This document shows positions 7,967 to 16,964 of a stretch of DNA of 54,982 nt, piece after piece. The notes under the pieces are model-generated. The model worked only from the letters and a program-made list of their open reading frames with translations, was not told the DNA's origin and did no database searches. The stretch spans positions 1 to 54,982 of the forward strand of contig CALJNA010000161.1 of the NCBI GenBank assembly GCA_937981955.1. Direction: 5' to 3'. The stretch's first letter is position 1, and each line of letters starts with the position of its first letter. The stretch is from an uncultured Granulosicoccaceae bacterium (GTDB taxonomy: Bacteria > Pseudomonadota > Gammaproteobacteria > Granulosicoccales > Granulosicoccaceae). A program made the translations under genes and the position numbers.

Positions 7967-10900
7967 GTGAACATCCCACCACGCGTAATTAATTTTGATG
8001 ACGTCATAGAGCTGTGCGGCTCGGTAGCCACGTCGCGCGGACGCGTCTACAAAACCAGTGGCGCTGTCAAAGAGCTCGATTGGATAAGCGAAGGCAGCGT
8101 TCTGTACAGCACCGTGCAGGGAACCGAAGCGGAGCCTTACCAACAGCGCACACTCATCGCTGCACACCGGCTCGATGGAGAATGCTCGTGTCCGGTGCAC
8201 TACAACTGCAAGCATGTTGCCGCTGCATTACTGTGCTGGATTGACAAGCAGTCCGCCAAACCTTCCGCCGACGATCAGGCCTTAAGGGCCGTCAATCGCT
8301 GGTTGCAGCGACTCGTGGAGCAAGGAAAAAGCAGTCACTCCCGACATGAACATCACGAACCCGGTGAACCCTTACTGTTCTATCAGCTCGATAGCAGTGC
8401 GTTAACGCAAAGTAAAACCGGCATCACGCTGGAGATTCTGCAAAGCCGCTTACTTAAGCGCGGTGGCTACGGAAAGGAAACCCCTTATCGCTACCATGGC
8501 CACTATCATCACCCGGAGTGGGTGCTGGCCAGCGACCGGTCAATACTCGAGCTTGCAGTCGGTCGTCATTCCGATTTCACCTACCGAACACTAACCATCG
8601 ACGGTGATATCGGACACTTGTTAATGGGCAAGCTACTCGGCACCAACAGGTGCTACTGGGGAAGTGACCGCGAAGTGCCGTTACAGCTTGGCGACTCAAG
8701 AAGTCTTGATTTTGACTGGTCAAATTCAGGTGATCAATCACTCAAACTCAGTGTTGCGCTGGCCGATGCCGAACACTGGGCACTCATCCCTGCCGACCCT
8801 CCCTGGTATGTTGATACTGAACGCATGCTCGCCGGCCCTCTGCACGATGTTCCGGCCTCTGCTGTACTGAATAATTTAATCAATGCACCCGAGTTGCCCG
8901 AGGCGCATGCGCAGGCTGTGTCGAACTACCTTGCGTCGAGATTACCCGACGCCTCACTGCCCTTGCCAGTCGAACCCAATTTTGTTCGAGTCGATGTCAC
9001 TCCCGAACCGCTACTGGTGCTGCAATCGCGCGAGGACAGCGCTGACATACGCGAATTTTATGGTTCCATTCGATTTCGATACGGCGAATACCTGTTGCCA
9101 TTCGATGGCATGGAAGCAGATGCAACACTGGAAGGAAAAACCAGTGATGGCAAACCATTGATGCTGACCCGCGACCTGGGTGCGGAAACCCGATTTGCCG
9201 TCGAGTTCGGAAAACGCTTCCCTGATTTCGAATCAGCAATGCAAAGCGACCCGGACTTTTTCTCTCGTGCCGATCGAAAACCACGTGCGCGCGATGTGCA
9301 ATCCATAGCCAGAGCCTGGCACAGTCTGCTCGCTCAGCGTCCCGCCCTGGAAGCAGAAGGCTGGAAAGTACAATGCCGTGAACCGTTCGATTTGAACTTC
9401 AAACCAATCACCACGATCGAAGCAACCCTCAGCGACAGCACGTCCAGCTGGTTCGACATGTCGCTTCGTTTATCCCATGAGAACCAGAACTTCGACTTGT
9501 TACCACTGGTTATAGAATGGCTGCAATCAGACACGCCTGATCAGTCCATTTTATTGCAGGCTGAAAGTGGTCAATGGCTGGAGGTAGCCCCGGAAATTTT
9601 TTCACCGGTTGCCGACACTTTACTTGAACTGTTTGATGACCCTTCGCAAAGCGATCATTTGCGCTTGCCGAGACAACGTGCCGGCACACTTGAAAATCTT
9701 GAACAGCATTGGCAGGAATCGGGTCTTAATATTCACTGGCATGGCGCGCAAGACATATTCAATCTTGCCGACAAACTCAAAGGCTTTGAAGGTATTGAAA
9801 ATCCTGACATGCCGGACACATTGCAAGCCAGGCTGCGACCGTATCAACTTGATGGTGTGGGTTGGTTGGGTTTTCTATCCGAATTTTCGTTTAACGGCAT
9901 ACTGGCCGACGACATGGGCCTGGGTAAAACGCTGCAAACGCTGGCGCACCTGCTTAACGAAATAACGACCGGACGGCTGACACAACCAACGTTAATCGTG
10001 GCGCCAACAAGCCTGCTTGGCAACTGGTCGCGCGAATCTGCTCGCTTTACGCCGAGCCTGCAAACGCAAGTCTGGCACGGCAGTGATCGAAAGTCTCAGG
10101 GATTGGACTTCGAAGAGTTCGATATCATCATAACCAGTTACGCACTGGTAACCCGCGATATCGATTTTTTGCGCGAACAGAAATTCGGGTTTGTTGTGCT
10201 CGATGAATCACAGGCGATAAAAAATCCAGGTGCCAAGGTCACACAGGCACTTAAAACACTCAACGTTCCAAGGCGTCTGTGTCTGACCGGCACACCGCTG
10301 GAGAATCACCTCGGAGAATTGTGGTCGCAATTCGATTTTCTCATGCCCGGTTTTCTTGGAACAAGAAAGCACTTCAATCGGTACTTTCGTAACCCGATAG
10401 AAATTCATAACAGCTACGAACGACAACAGCGTCTGGCCGAATTGATCAAACCTTTTCTGTTGCGCCGTCGAAAAGAACAAGTCGCATCAGAGCTTCCACC
10501 CAAAACCGAAATTATTCGAGAAGTTACACTCGAGGGCCCGCAGGCGCGGCTGTACGAAAGCATACGCGTTACGATGGAACACCGGGTACGCCAACTTCTG
10601 GCTGAGCGCGGATTGGCTCGAAGTCATATCGAAATGCTTGACGCCTTGCTCAAGCTTCGACAAACCTGTTGCCATCCAAAGTTGGTCAAGCTTGATACCG
10701 CCCGTGGCATCCAGGAATCGGCGAAAACCGAACTACTGTTGTCCATGCTCCAGGAACTCATTGACGAAGGTAAGAAAATTCTGTTGTTTTCTCAGTTCAC
10801 GGAAATGCTGGGGCTTATTGAGCTTGAATTGAATGCAGCTAACATCAACTACGTCAAGCTCACCGGCAGAACCCGAAAACGCGACGATGTCATCGATTCT

Positions 10901-11356
10901 TTTCAGCACGGTGATGTGCCGCTGTTTCTGATCAGCCTGAAAGCAGGTGGAACCGGCTTGAACCTGACCGCAGCGGATACGGTTATTCACTACGACCCAT
11001 GGTGGAACCCTGCCGTTGAAAATCAGGCGAGCGATCGTGCACACCGAATTGGACAGACGAAGCCGGTTTTTATCTACAAGCTTGTTGCAAGCAACACGGT
11101 AGAAGAAAAAATATTGGTTATGCAGCAGCAAAAACAACAGCTCTCCGATCAGACCCTGAATCAGGGAGAACAACAGGCAATGAGCGCATTAACCGCTGAT
11201 GAAATTCTGGCTTTATTCGAACCCGAATCTACGGGTCCGAAGCAGTCAATTGAATCATCGAGCGACAACGACCAGAAAAACGGATCAAACGATGACGCTA
11301 AAGGCTCTACTAACGATTCTACTGGCGAAAGCTCAGATGACCAGTCAGTGGCTTGA
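7967..11356 (+). CDS. SWIM-zinc-finger SNF2-family helicase (DEAD/DEAH ATPase)
   Basis: 1129 residues, GTG start. A SWIM zinc finger lies at the N-terminus (C73-x-C75, C81-x-H83), then a long middle region of no clear motif, then the SNF2 ATPase core from about 620. This holds ADDMGLGKT (Walker A, about 645-655), LDESQ (motif II, about 744), LTGTPLENHLGELWS (motif III), a helicase-C domain with LKAGGTGLNLTAAD, and ASDRAHRIGQ (motif VI). The last 50 or so residues are a Ser/Asp/Asn-rich tail. Likely a DNA-translocating remodeller acting on protein-DNA complexes. It stands alone; no nuclease or methylase partner is adjacent, so a defence role is not supported here. Confidence 0.9.
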   Translation: MNIPPRVINFDDVIELCGSVATSRGRVYKTSGAVKELDWISEGSVLYSTVQGTEAEPYQQRTLIAAHRLDGECSCPVHYNCKHVAAALLCWIDKQSAKPSADDQALRAVNRWLQRLVEQGKSSHSRHEHHEPGEPLLFYQLDSSALTQSKTGITLEILQSRLLKRGGYGKETPYRYHGHYHHPEWVLASDRSILELAVGRHSDFTYRTLTIDGDIGHLLMGKLLGTNRCYWGSDREVPLQLGDSRSLDFDWSNSGDQSLKLSVALADAEHWALIPADPPWYVDTERMLAGPLHDVPASAVLNNLINAPELPEAHAQAVSNYLASRLPDASLPLPVEPNFVRVDVTPEPLLVLQSREDSADIREFYGSIRFRYGEYLLPFDGMEADATLEGKTSDGKPLMLTRDLGAETRFAVEFGKRFPDFESAMQSDPDFFSRADRKPRARDVQSIARAWHSLLAQRPALEAEGWKVQCREPFDLNFKPITTIEATLSDSTSSWFDMSLRLSHENQNFDLLPLVIEWLQSDTPDQSILLQAESGQWLEVAPEIFSPVADTLLELFDDPSQSDHLRLPRQRAGTLENLEQHWQESGLNIHWHGAQDIFNLADKLKGFEGIENPDMPDTLQARLRPYQLDGVGWLGFLSEFSFNGILADDMGLGKTLQTLAHLLNEITTGRLTQPTLIVAPTSLLGNWSRESARFTPSLQTQVWHGSDRKSQGLDFEEFDIIITSYALVTRDIDFLREQKFGFVVLDESQAIKNPGAKVTQALKTLNVPRRLCLTGTPLENHLGELWSQFDFLMPGFLGTRKHFNRYFRNPIEIHNSYERQQRLAELIKPFLLRRRKEQVASELPPKTEIIREVTLEGPQARLYESIRVTMEHRVRQLLAERGLARSHIEMLDALLKLRQTCCHPKLVKLDTARGIQESAKTELLLSMLQELIDEGKKILLFSQFTEMLGLIELELNAANINYVKLTGRTRKRDDVIDSFQHGDVPLFLISLKAGGTGLNLTAADTVIHYDPWWNPAVENQASDRAHRIGQTKPVFIYKLVASNTVEEKILVMQQQKQQLSDQTLNQGEQQAMSALTADEILALFEPESTGPKQSIESSSDNDQKNGSNDDAKGSTNDSTGESSDDQSVA

Positions 11357-11382
11357 CTCGAATCATTGAATCCGTTGGCGCG

Positions 11383-12723
11383 TTAAGTGCCCTGCTCACG
11401 AGCAGTATTTCGCTCATCAAGCTCAGCCCGAATTTCACCATGTTTTTTCTCGGTAATCGGATACCCGCGCATTAGAAACAGCGCACAGAGTTTAAAACCA
11501 ATACAAGGCAACCCGTATAAAACCGCCAGGCCCTGAATAGCATTGGAGTCGTTATCACCTGTGGCGCTAAAACCAAACACATCCAGCAATGGAAAGGCAA
11601 TACCAATGGCTAGCGCGAAAGAAAGTTTTGTTGCCGTACCCCAAAGCGCAAAAAACAGGCCCGGTCTTTTATACCCGGTTTGTAGCTCATCCCACTCAAT
11701 TAAATCACCATTGATGGCCGCGGGCAGTACAAGATCAGCACCGGTTGCGAATCCGGTAACAACAACGATCAGGTAAAACAAACCAACTGAATTTTCGTTT
11801 AGAAACGGTGTCCAGATAAAAAAAGCGGCTGCCAGTAAAATCGCAACAGTCCAGGTTTGATGCTTACCGAGTCGCTTGGATAAAGCCACCCATACCGGTA
11901 CAGACAATGCCGAACAGACAAAATATAGAAACAACATCCGCCCAACCTGCTCGGGCACTTGAATCACATGCGTAACGAATAAGATAAACAGACTCGCTGG
12001 AATGGCATTACCAACCGCATTCAGAAAGAAACTACCCAGTAATTGGCGAAACGGCGTTGGTTGACTGACAACTTGCCATGCGGCGGTAATCGTGTTTTCA
12101 GGTAACTCCGTTTCCCTATTGTCTGGTACCACGAATGCCGCAAACAAAGTTGCCGCAACCAGCGTGATAATAACCAGCCAGGTAATACCAGATAAAGTCA
12201 GTCCAAGTTGGGCAGAGTCGTCACCAGATAACACCACAGCAAATATCAACGCTGCCAATGAACCAATCAAACCGAAAGCTACACGCACACCAGCAATCTG
12301 ACTTCGCTTGTTGTAATCAGGTGAAAGTTCGGCACCCCACGCACCCAATGGAACAATCGACATTGTTCCTGCTACATATATGGCAATCGTCCATAACAAA
12401 AGATATGTTGAACCGGCATTATTCGGTGGATTGAATAAGTAGAAAGTAGAGAGTGCAATAAGTGGTGTTGCGACAACCACAAACAACTTGCGACGACGCC
12501 AACGTGTGGGAGTTCGGTCGGACATGTACCCCACAACAGGATCAGTAACGGTATCGCACAAACGAGCAATTAGCAGAATGATCCCAATGCTGGTTAGGCT
12601 CAGACCAGTCGACTCTGCATAGAAAGTGGGTACGAAAACCTGCAACGCAATAAATGCGGCCGCCAGCGGAAAAGCCAGGGAGCCATAGGCTACCAGGGCC
12701 AGTCGGGAAAGATTGTCTTGCAT
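11383..12723 (-). CDS. MFS transporter, GPH (glycoside-cation symporter) type
   Basis: About 446 residues with roughly 12 hydrophobic segments. The N-terminal pattern with ARLCDTVTDPVVGYMSDRTPTRWRRRK split between helices 2 and 3 is typical of GPH/MelB-like symporters. Expected to import a sugar or sugar-like solute with a cation across the inner membrane. The frame opens at a TTG at 12750, but the ATG at 12723 is the better start. Its 5' end lies just after the pldA stop, so the two are probably co-transcribed. The substrate is not deducible. Confidence 0.8.
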   Translation of the reverse strand: MQDNLSRLALVAYGSLAFPLAAAFIALQVFVPTFYAESTGLSLTSIGIILLIARLCDTVTDPVVGYMSDRTPTRWRRRKLFVVVATPLIALSTFYLFNPPNNAGSTYLLLWTIAIYVAGTMSIVPLGAWGAELSPDYNKRSQIAGVRVAFGLIGSLAALIFAVVLSGDDSAQLGLTLSGITWLVIITLVAATLFAAFVVPDNRETELPENTITAAWQVVSQPTPFRQLLGSFFLNAVGNAIPASLFILFVTHVIQVPEQVGRMLFLYFVCSALSVPVWVALSKRLGKHQTWTVAILLAAAFFIWTPFLNENSVGLFYLIVVVTGFATGADLVLPAAINGDLIEWDELQTGYKRPGLFFALWGTATKLSFALAIGIAFPLLDVFGFSATGDNDSNAIQGLAVLYGLPCIGFKLCALFLMRGYPITEKKHGEIRAELDERNTAREQGT

Positions 12724-12754
12724 CTGTGTTGCGTCTGCCCTGTATTGCAAAGCA

Positions 12755-13687
12755 TCAGAACAAATTAGTCAGCGCCACACCTAATCCGAGTCTATGCTGA
12801 AAGCGATTGTAATCAATCAATGAATCACCGTATCCATTGAAGTACTGAACCATGCCTCTGAATTTTCCCGACAACGGAAAGGTTACCGTTGTGTCCAGCG
12901 CACCTTTGCGCGTTGTCGGATTTCCACGAATTGCTGTTGAAACCTCAAGCGTACTGTTTTTCCATCCAAGAGACAGCTGCGCATAACCCATGAAGTCGAG
13001 AATATCGGGATTATCGTCACCTTCTGCATCTTGCGGGTCACTTTTGGACTTTTCGGGTATCCGATACCATGGTCTTAATGAGGCTACGAAAGAACCGCGC
13101 CCATAGATCAATTCTGCATAGACGCGATTCCAGCTTCGCGACAGATCTGCCAATTGACCGTTTGACTGATGTTCCAGCCCAAGGGTTAATGCCGTTTTGC
13201 CGCCAAACGGGCCCCACAATAGCGGTGTAATGTAGAACAGCTCAGGTTGATAGTTTGTTTCACGAAACGGGCTGGATAAAGGTGCGTTGTACAACTGCCA
13301 CCAGGATTCGAGCGTAATACCAAAATAAAGCGCATCACCTTCAAATAATAAGTCGCCCTGGTTAATCTGGGACTTCAGACTGATTTGAAAATTAACTTCG
13401 TAAGGTTTGAAATTCAGATCATCTGGCGCATCCTGCAACTCATACGCGTTCTCATTTACGTTGGAGGTATAGCTTAGCGGAAGAAAATAGTTATGTTTAT
13501 GGGCGGTTATCACGTACGGATTGAATGCGTCTTTGCGCTCTGCTTCTACACGTTCGCCCACCACACCCGACGAAGACGCTGCTATCTCTTCAGCCTTAAC
13601 CGAAACCGGATCGGTGAACATGCCGACAGCGATCGCGCTCAAGAGCGCTATGACCCGGTATGGGCTGGCAGATGTGAAAACGAACAT
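12755..13687 (-). CDS. pldA: Outer membrane phospholipase A (OMPLA)
   Basis: 310 residues: a signal peptide (cleavage near Ala32) followed by a beta-barrel with alternating hydrophobic strands and a terminal Phe. The catalytic triad is recognisable as His173 and Ser175 in LEHQSNGQ and Asn187 in SWNR; the spacing of 2 and 12 residues equals His142/Ser144/Asn156 of E. coli OMPLA. It hydrolyses misplaced phospholipids in the outer membrane outer leaflet, as a Ca-dependent dimer in the family. It precedes the GPH transporter on the same strand. Confidence 0.92.
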   Translation of the reverse strand: MFVFTSASPYRVIALLSAIAVGMFTDPVSVKAEEIAASSSGVVGERVEAERKDAFNPYVITAHKHNYFLPLSYTSNVNENAYELQDAPDDLNFKPYEVNFQISLKSQINQGDLLFEGDALYFGITLESWWQLYNAPLSSPFRETNYQPELFYITPLLWGPFGGKTALTLGLEHQSNGQLADLSRSWNRVYAELIYGRGSFVASLRPWYRIPEKSKSDPQDAEGDDNPDILDFMGYAQLSLGWKNSTLEVSTAIRGNPTTRKGALDTTVTFPLSGKFRGMVQYFNGYGDSLIDYNRFQHRLGLGVALTNLF

Positions 13688-13751
13688 AGATGAAAATATA
13701 GAGTCGACTGGCCAAAGTGTAGAGCCAGTCGATCATTCTAACAAGGAGGTG

Positions 13752-15002
13752 TTACTGCCCGGGGAACGGATCCAGCTGGATCAGGCCCATGGTATTGGGG
13801 AAACGCCAGGTAAGATCCGATTGTACATTCGTATCACCGTCAGCTCGTTCTGGCAGCGCCCAGGCCCATTTCGAATCGCGCATGCCACCATTGTCATCCT
13901 GATTTATCTGAATTTCAAAACCGAATGTTTTGCCAATTGGAATCTGTGCTTCAGCAAGGTTAATGCGAATCTCCCAGGTCACGCGCTCACCAACACACAA
14001 ACAGGTAGCAAACTCGACGTTGTTAACATCGAATGGAACTACAGGGTTCACATTGGCACCACGTTCAATTTCAGTGTTTGTTTCGCCACTTTTATTTGCC
14101 GTTGCAGTGGCACCTGTACCGCGCACGAGCGGAATCATGATATGCATGTCATCTTCTGAATCGTAGTCTGTCAGGCGACTCAGATTGCCATCCCAGAATA
14201 TTTCAATGGAATCGTCATTAAAGACTTCCGTTCCTGAATCACGTGTTGCGTTAATTGCGGGAGGACTAATCCCTTTACTGAAGATAAAAATCGTCAGGTA
14301 CTCGCCATCGTGTATACCTGCCCACTGGTAATTCGGGGAGCCGGTAACCATGTTACCTGGCTCATCGACAATCAGATTATCGATACGCAGGGTTTCCCCC
14401 TCAACATCGTTAAACTGGGCATTGTTCCAGAACACCGAATTAAACTGCGCATCGATGACGTTTTCTTTGCTGCTCGCCGGGATGACCGCCATTGGCGCAA
14501 CTTCATCAACAGTACCGGGGCTGTTTTCATCGAATGGATCGGTTTCCTGACGCCGCTCAGTCAGATTACTGATGTTGTCCGAGTCGGCATCGAAATCTTC
14601 TCCCGTAGTGACATAGCTACTGTCCTCTACGATGAACTCATAGGAGTTGGTGATGTTTTCTTCCGTCCGCTGCGCAACAGCGAGGAGAAGATTTTCACCG
14701 GCAAACGCCTCAGTCCATTCCACCCTCAGTGTCAAGTCACTGTTTTCCAGAACGGTGGTTTCGCCTGTCCACACTTCGCCGGACTGCACCATAACGACAG
14801 GTTCGTTGTTTATCCGCACATCGAGATTAAGGTTTTCAGGAACGACGGCTCGAGCATTTAAAAAAGCCGGTGGGCTGACTTTTAATACGGATGCTGTATC
14901 GCCACCGCCAGTTGTTACCTGTTCGGAACACGCGGTGAGCATCAGTGCAACCGCCGCAGCCGTCAGAGACAGAAAAGTGTGTCTGGATATACGCAAAATC
15001 AT
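13752..15002 (-). CDS. Lipoprotein with shared N-terminal domain and CBM9-like C-terminal domain
   Basis: 416 residues from the ATG at 15002, which overlaps the stop of the preceding gene as ATGA (translational coupling). Lipobox MLTAC (Cys25); a beta-rich N-terminal domain (about 39-125) starting LKVSPPAFLNARAV; an acidic Ca-binding-like linker (DFDADSDNISNLTER, 136-150) like a thrombospondin type-3 repeat; then a domain (about 178-412) with the pattern of family-9 carbohydrate-binding modules (DAQFNSVFWNNAQF near its start, DDSIEIFWD in the middle, and a Trp-containing end). The first two parts are shared with the FGE-like lipoprotein at 18013. Probably surface-exposed and ligand-binding; the ligand is unknown. 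Confidence 0.7.
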   Translation of the reverse strand: MILRISRHTFLSLTAAAVALMLTACSEQVTTGGGDTASVLKVSPPAFLNARAVVPENLNLDVRINNEPVVMVQSGEVWTGETTVLENSDLTLRVEWTEAFAGENLLLAVAQRTEENITNSYEFIVEDSSYVTTGEDFDADSDNISNLTERRQETDPFDENSPGTVDEVAPMAVIPASSKENVIDAQFNSVFWNNAQFNDVEGETLRIDNLIVDEPGNMVTGSPNYQWAGIHDGEYLTIFIFSKGISPPAINATRDSGTEVFNDDSIEIFWDGNLSRLTDYDSEDDMHIMIPLVRGTGATATANKSGETNTEIERGANVNPVVPFDVNNVEFATCLCVGERVTWEIRINLAEAQIPIGKTFGFEIQINQDDNGGMRDSKWAWALPERADGDTNVQSDLTWRFPNTMGLIQLDPFPGQ

Positions 15003-15631
15003 GGCGCACCTACCGTAACTGAAATAGTGCAAACACCATTCGGACACCCGCTGGGTGGTGGGTCGGAGCTGTCACCGCTTAGCGATCCTGCAACCAGTCC
15101 TAGTGCCAGCACACCCAACACGACGTACAGTACGGTACGCCCTGTTCCGGTCCCGGCGCCCGCTGCCTTGTCGCTGCCGGTCGAGACTTTGGTTGCAGGT
15201 GTTGTGTCGGCCAATTGAATTTCCCGAACCAGCGGATTAAATGCATACCCCCGCACGGTTCGGTTGCCGGCCTTGTCTCGGGCCTGGATGTAGTACTCGA
15301 TATTTCGATCACTGGTCGGGTCGGTGGGAATATGTGCGATATAGGTCGAGGAGTAGGAAACCCGGTTCATCACAACAGTACTGTAAGTTGGGTCGTTCTG
15401 GAATCGGTAAAAAAGACTAACGCTATCCAGTTCGTCGTCGTCCACGACTGTCGCGAAAAAAGATTGACGCGAATCCGCTTCAACCGTATTGACGATTGCG
15501 TGTTCGATCAGCGGTGGCTCAACGTCGATCTGACCACTTTGAGCGAAAGCTGTGGACGCGCCAAGCAGAGCTTGCGATAACGCAAACCAGCAGGCAAATC
15601 CCGAACTGAATAGCTTCTTGACCAAAGACAC
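14999..15631 (-). CDS. Exported Ig-like protein with C-terminal membrane helix
   Basis: 210 residues from a GTG at 15631. This start is chosen because GGAGGG stands 5 bases upstream and gives a classic signal peptide (SLVKKLFSS, hydrophobic core, STAFA cleavage near 30); an ATG at 15703 is also in frame. After the signal comes an Ig/FN3-like domain (about 38-138) with YYIQARDKAGNRT, then a linker, one membrane helix (about 165-184) and a Ser/Asp/Pro tail with two Cys ending in CTISVTVGAP. The tail arrangement matches that of the caspase-like protein at 16965. The downstream lipoprotein gene overlaps it by 4 bases. Specific function unknown. Confidence 0.7.
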   Translation of the reverse strand: MSLVKKLFSSGFACWFALSQALLGASTAFAQSGQIDVEPPLIEHAIVNTVEADSRQSFFATVVDDDELDSVSLFYRFQNDPTYSTVVMNRVSYSSTYIAHIPTDPTSDRNIEYYIQARDKAGNRTVRGYAFNPLVREIQLADTTPATKVSTGSDKAAGAGTGTGRTVLYVVLGVLALGLVAGSLSGDSSDPPPSGCPNGVCTISVTVGAP

Positions 15632-15636
15632 GCTCG

Positions 15637-15642
15637 CCCTCC
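15637..15642 (-). promoter_or_regulatory. Shine-Dalgarno deciding the GTG start of the Ig-like protein
   Basis: GGAGGG on the minus strand, 5 bases before the GTG at 15631. It is the strongest ribosome-binding signal in this frame, so the GTG is preferred to the longer ATG start. Confidence 0.65.
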
Positions 15643-15781
15643 GCGGCAACCCTAAGACTAGAGTGTTTAAAAACGCTGATTCTGACGAAATTTCCGCCAG
15701 CATCCAAGCAAAAACGCTCTGAAGGTAATAATACCGGTCAAAGCGTTAATGCGCTCCTGAATAACTGATGATGCGTGATCG

Positions 15782-15798
15782 AGTACACCATGTGTACT
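15782..15798. promoter_or_regulatory. Candidate operator palindrome
   Basis: AGTACAC-CAT-GTGTACT: perfect 7-bp half-sites around a 3-base centre. It sits between two divergent gene sets and about 45 bases upstream of a TATAAT, a position suited to a dimeric helix-turn-helix regulator. No regulator gene adjoins it. Confidence 0.4.
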
Positions 15799-15818
15799 GG
15801 TAAATATAGGAAAACCCT

Positions 15819-15848
15819 CGAAATTGTCATCCAGAACCGACTTATAAT
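15819..15848 (+). promoter_or_regulatory. Possible sigma70-type promoter for the EndoU/caspase arm
   Basis: A consensus TATAAT at 15843-15848 with a weak -35 (TCGAAA at 15819-15824, 18-base spacing); TTGTCA at 15824-15829 is a better hexamer but only 13 bases away. It would give a leader of roughly 170 bases before the EndoU-like GTG. Confidence 0.3.
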
Positions 15849-16007
15849 ACGTCATCCTGACACGCGACCATCCCACACTTTACCCTGCCCCACACAATCC
15901 GACAGCGCAGGCAGTGGTGTCCGTAACGAAATTGACGAAAGTTTGCTCCGTGGGGCGCAGACAGCAAGCAGCTGGCTCCCGGTGTTACACTCTTGCCCAG
16001 ATTTCGC

Positions 16008-16012
16008 AAAGG
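16008..16012 (+). promoter_or_regulatory. Shine-Dalgarno for the EndoU GTG start
   Basis: AAAGG 10 bases before the GTG at 16023. This favours the GTG over the in-frame TTG at 15993. Confidence 0.45.
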
Positions 16013-16022
16013 TCAATATTTC

Positions 16023-16622
16023 GTGAACCGCTACAAACGTTATATACCCATCATTGCCCTGGTACTCGTCGGCCTCGGTGTCAATCTGGATAAATTCGGC
16101 ATCGATCTGGACGCATTGTCACGCGGCGGCTCGATAACCCAGCAAGGCCAGTCTGGTTCAAATTTTTCGACTGGTAAGTCCGGCGGTGAACAAAGCTCCC
16201 GATCTCACTCCAGTGGAGATAAGTGGTCTTCCACCAATCCCGAAATCAATCTGTGGCACATTTTCGACGGCGAGATAAATCGGCGCGGCGAACCTACGGG
16301 TTTCCATTCACGTCCGGGTGGCATAGATACCGCCAATGCCCGCCTTGTTTCAATCAAAGACAAGCCCAATCGAGCTGGAGTTTACACAGCCAATATTGAA
16401 GTTCTGGACGGCAGCAAATGGAAGGGAAAATTCTCTTCATTTTTTCCGGATAGCATGTCACAAGATGAGGTTATCAATGCGATTCTGAACGCTTACGCCA
16501 ACAGTAAAAAGGAAGGTAGCAAGTGGAGCGGCCCCTCGGGACTTGGATTCACCATACAAGGTTATACAACCAATAAGGGCGGCATAAACACCGCGTTTCC
16601 ACTCTACAGAAATAATCAATAA
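16023..16622 (+). CDS. Exported or membrane-anchored EndoU-type RNase domain protein
   Basis: 199 residues from the GTG at 16023. An N-terminal basic stretch and hydrophobic segment (about 8-20) form a signal anchor. A Ser/Gly/Gln-rich linker (about 34-70) follows, then a domain (about 77-197) matching bacterial EndoU nucleases: HIFDGE (His79), GFHSRPGGID (His95), a KFSSFFPDSMSQDEV segment, an Ala/Asn helix, and a TAFPLY end carrying the usual late Thr/Tyr. EndoU domains are uridylate-specific RNase toxins in polymorphic and CDI systems. Here the domain stands alone behind a signal anchor and leads a caspase-like and an FGE-like gene. No obvious immunity gene adjoins it. The domain call is from motif memory and needs a profile search. 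Confidence 0.65.
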   Translation: MNRYKRYIPIIALVLVGLGVNLDKFGIDLDALSRGGSITQQGQSGSNFSTGKSGGEQSSRSHSSGDKWSSTNPEINLWHIFDGEINRRGEPTGFHSRPGGIDTANARLVSIKDKPNRAGVYTANIEVLDGSKWKGKFSSFFPDSMSQDEVINAILNAYANSKKEGSKWSGPSGLGFTIQGYTTNKGGINTAFPLYRNNQ

Positions 16623-16964
16623 CGCCGAAAGTGCATAGGCAGCGAAGGTAATTTTTTCCGATTATTGTCATACGTTCTTTTTCGAATAACAAAAACTCTC
16701 CAACCAGATCACAAGCTTCTTGATGTGACCTGGACACCATTTCTCCATTGCAGTCATCGCCTGATCGGCTTTTACTATAACATTCGCGCCAACGTCCACC
16801 GTTAATCGCTATTTGCAATTTATTATTGAGCGCATTGTTAGACAACGGTCATTATTTGCCGATTGTCAAAACCAGAACGCCTGTTCGTTAACACCTTGTA
16901 GAAGTTATTTTGTTCAACACCCTGATTGCTTCCGGGGGAGTTGGCCGAGGATTTGGAGAATAAA
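16623..16964. other. Intergenic region between the EndoU and caspase-like genes
   Basis: 342 bases with no plus-strand gene I can support. A minus-strand frame from a TTG at 16845 to 16549 (98 codons, Cys-rich) runs through it into the EndoU 3' end. It has no clear ribosome site and is treated as doubtful. A promoter for the caspase-like gene may lie here, but no clean hexamer pair was found. Confidence 0.4.
16955..16959 (+). promoter_or_regulatory. Shine-Dalgarno deciding the caspase-like start
   Basis: GGAGA 5 bases before the GTG at 16965. The GTG start gives a clean signal peptide; the upstream frame does not. Confidence 0.6.

Larger units (their letters stand above)
15632..16022. promoter_or_regulatory. 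Divergent intergenic region of the envelope cluster
   Basis: 391 bases between the divergent Ig-like and EndoU-like genes. It holds a perfect palindrome at 15782-15798 and a TATAAT at 15843-15848. No convincing open frame is present. It should carry promoters for both arms, so a single regulator could control the whole cluster. Confidence 0.55.

Noticed and set aside
7967..11356. SNF2 helicase as part of a phage-defence island
   Set aside because: No nuclease, methylase, PLD or other defence partner lies beside it; its neighbours are metabolic and envelope genes.
13521..14159. 212-codon plus-strand frame across the pldA 5' end and the lipoprotein 3' end
   Set aside because: It overlaps two well-supported minus-strand genes and their spacer, with no recognisable protein pattern.
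14310..14861. 183-codon plus-strand frame inside the CBM9-like lipoprotein gene
   Set aside because: Antisense shadow of a gene with a clear lipoprotein signal and homologous domain; no ribosome site or domain.
15775..16026. 83-codon plus-strand frame in the divergent region
   Set aside because: It would overlap the likely promoter and ribosome site of the EndoU gene; the product is low-complexity and unrecognisable.
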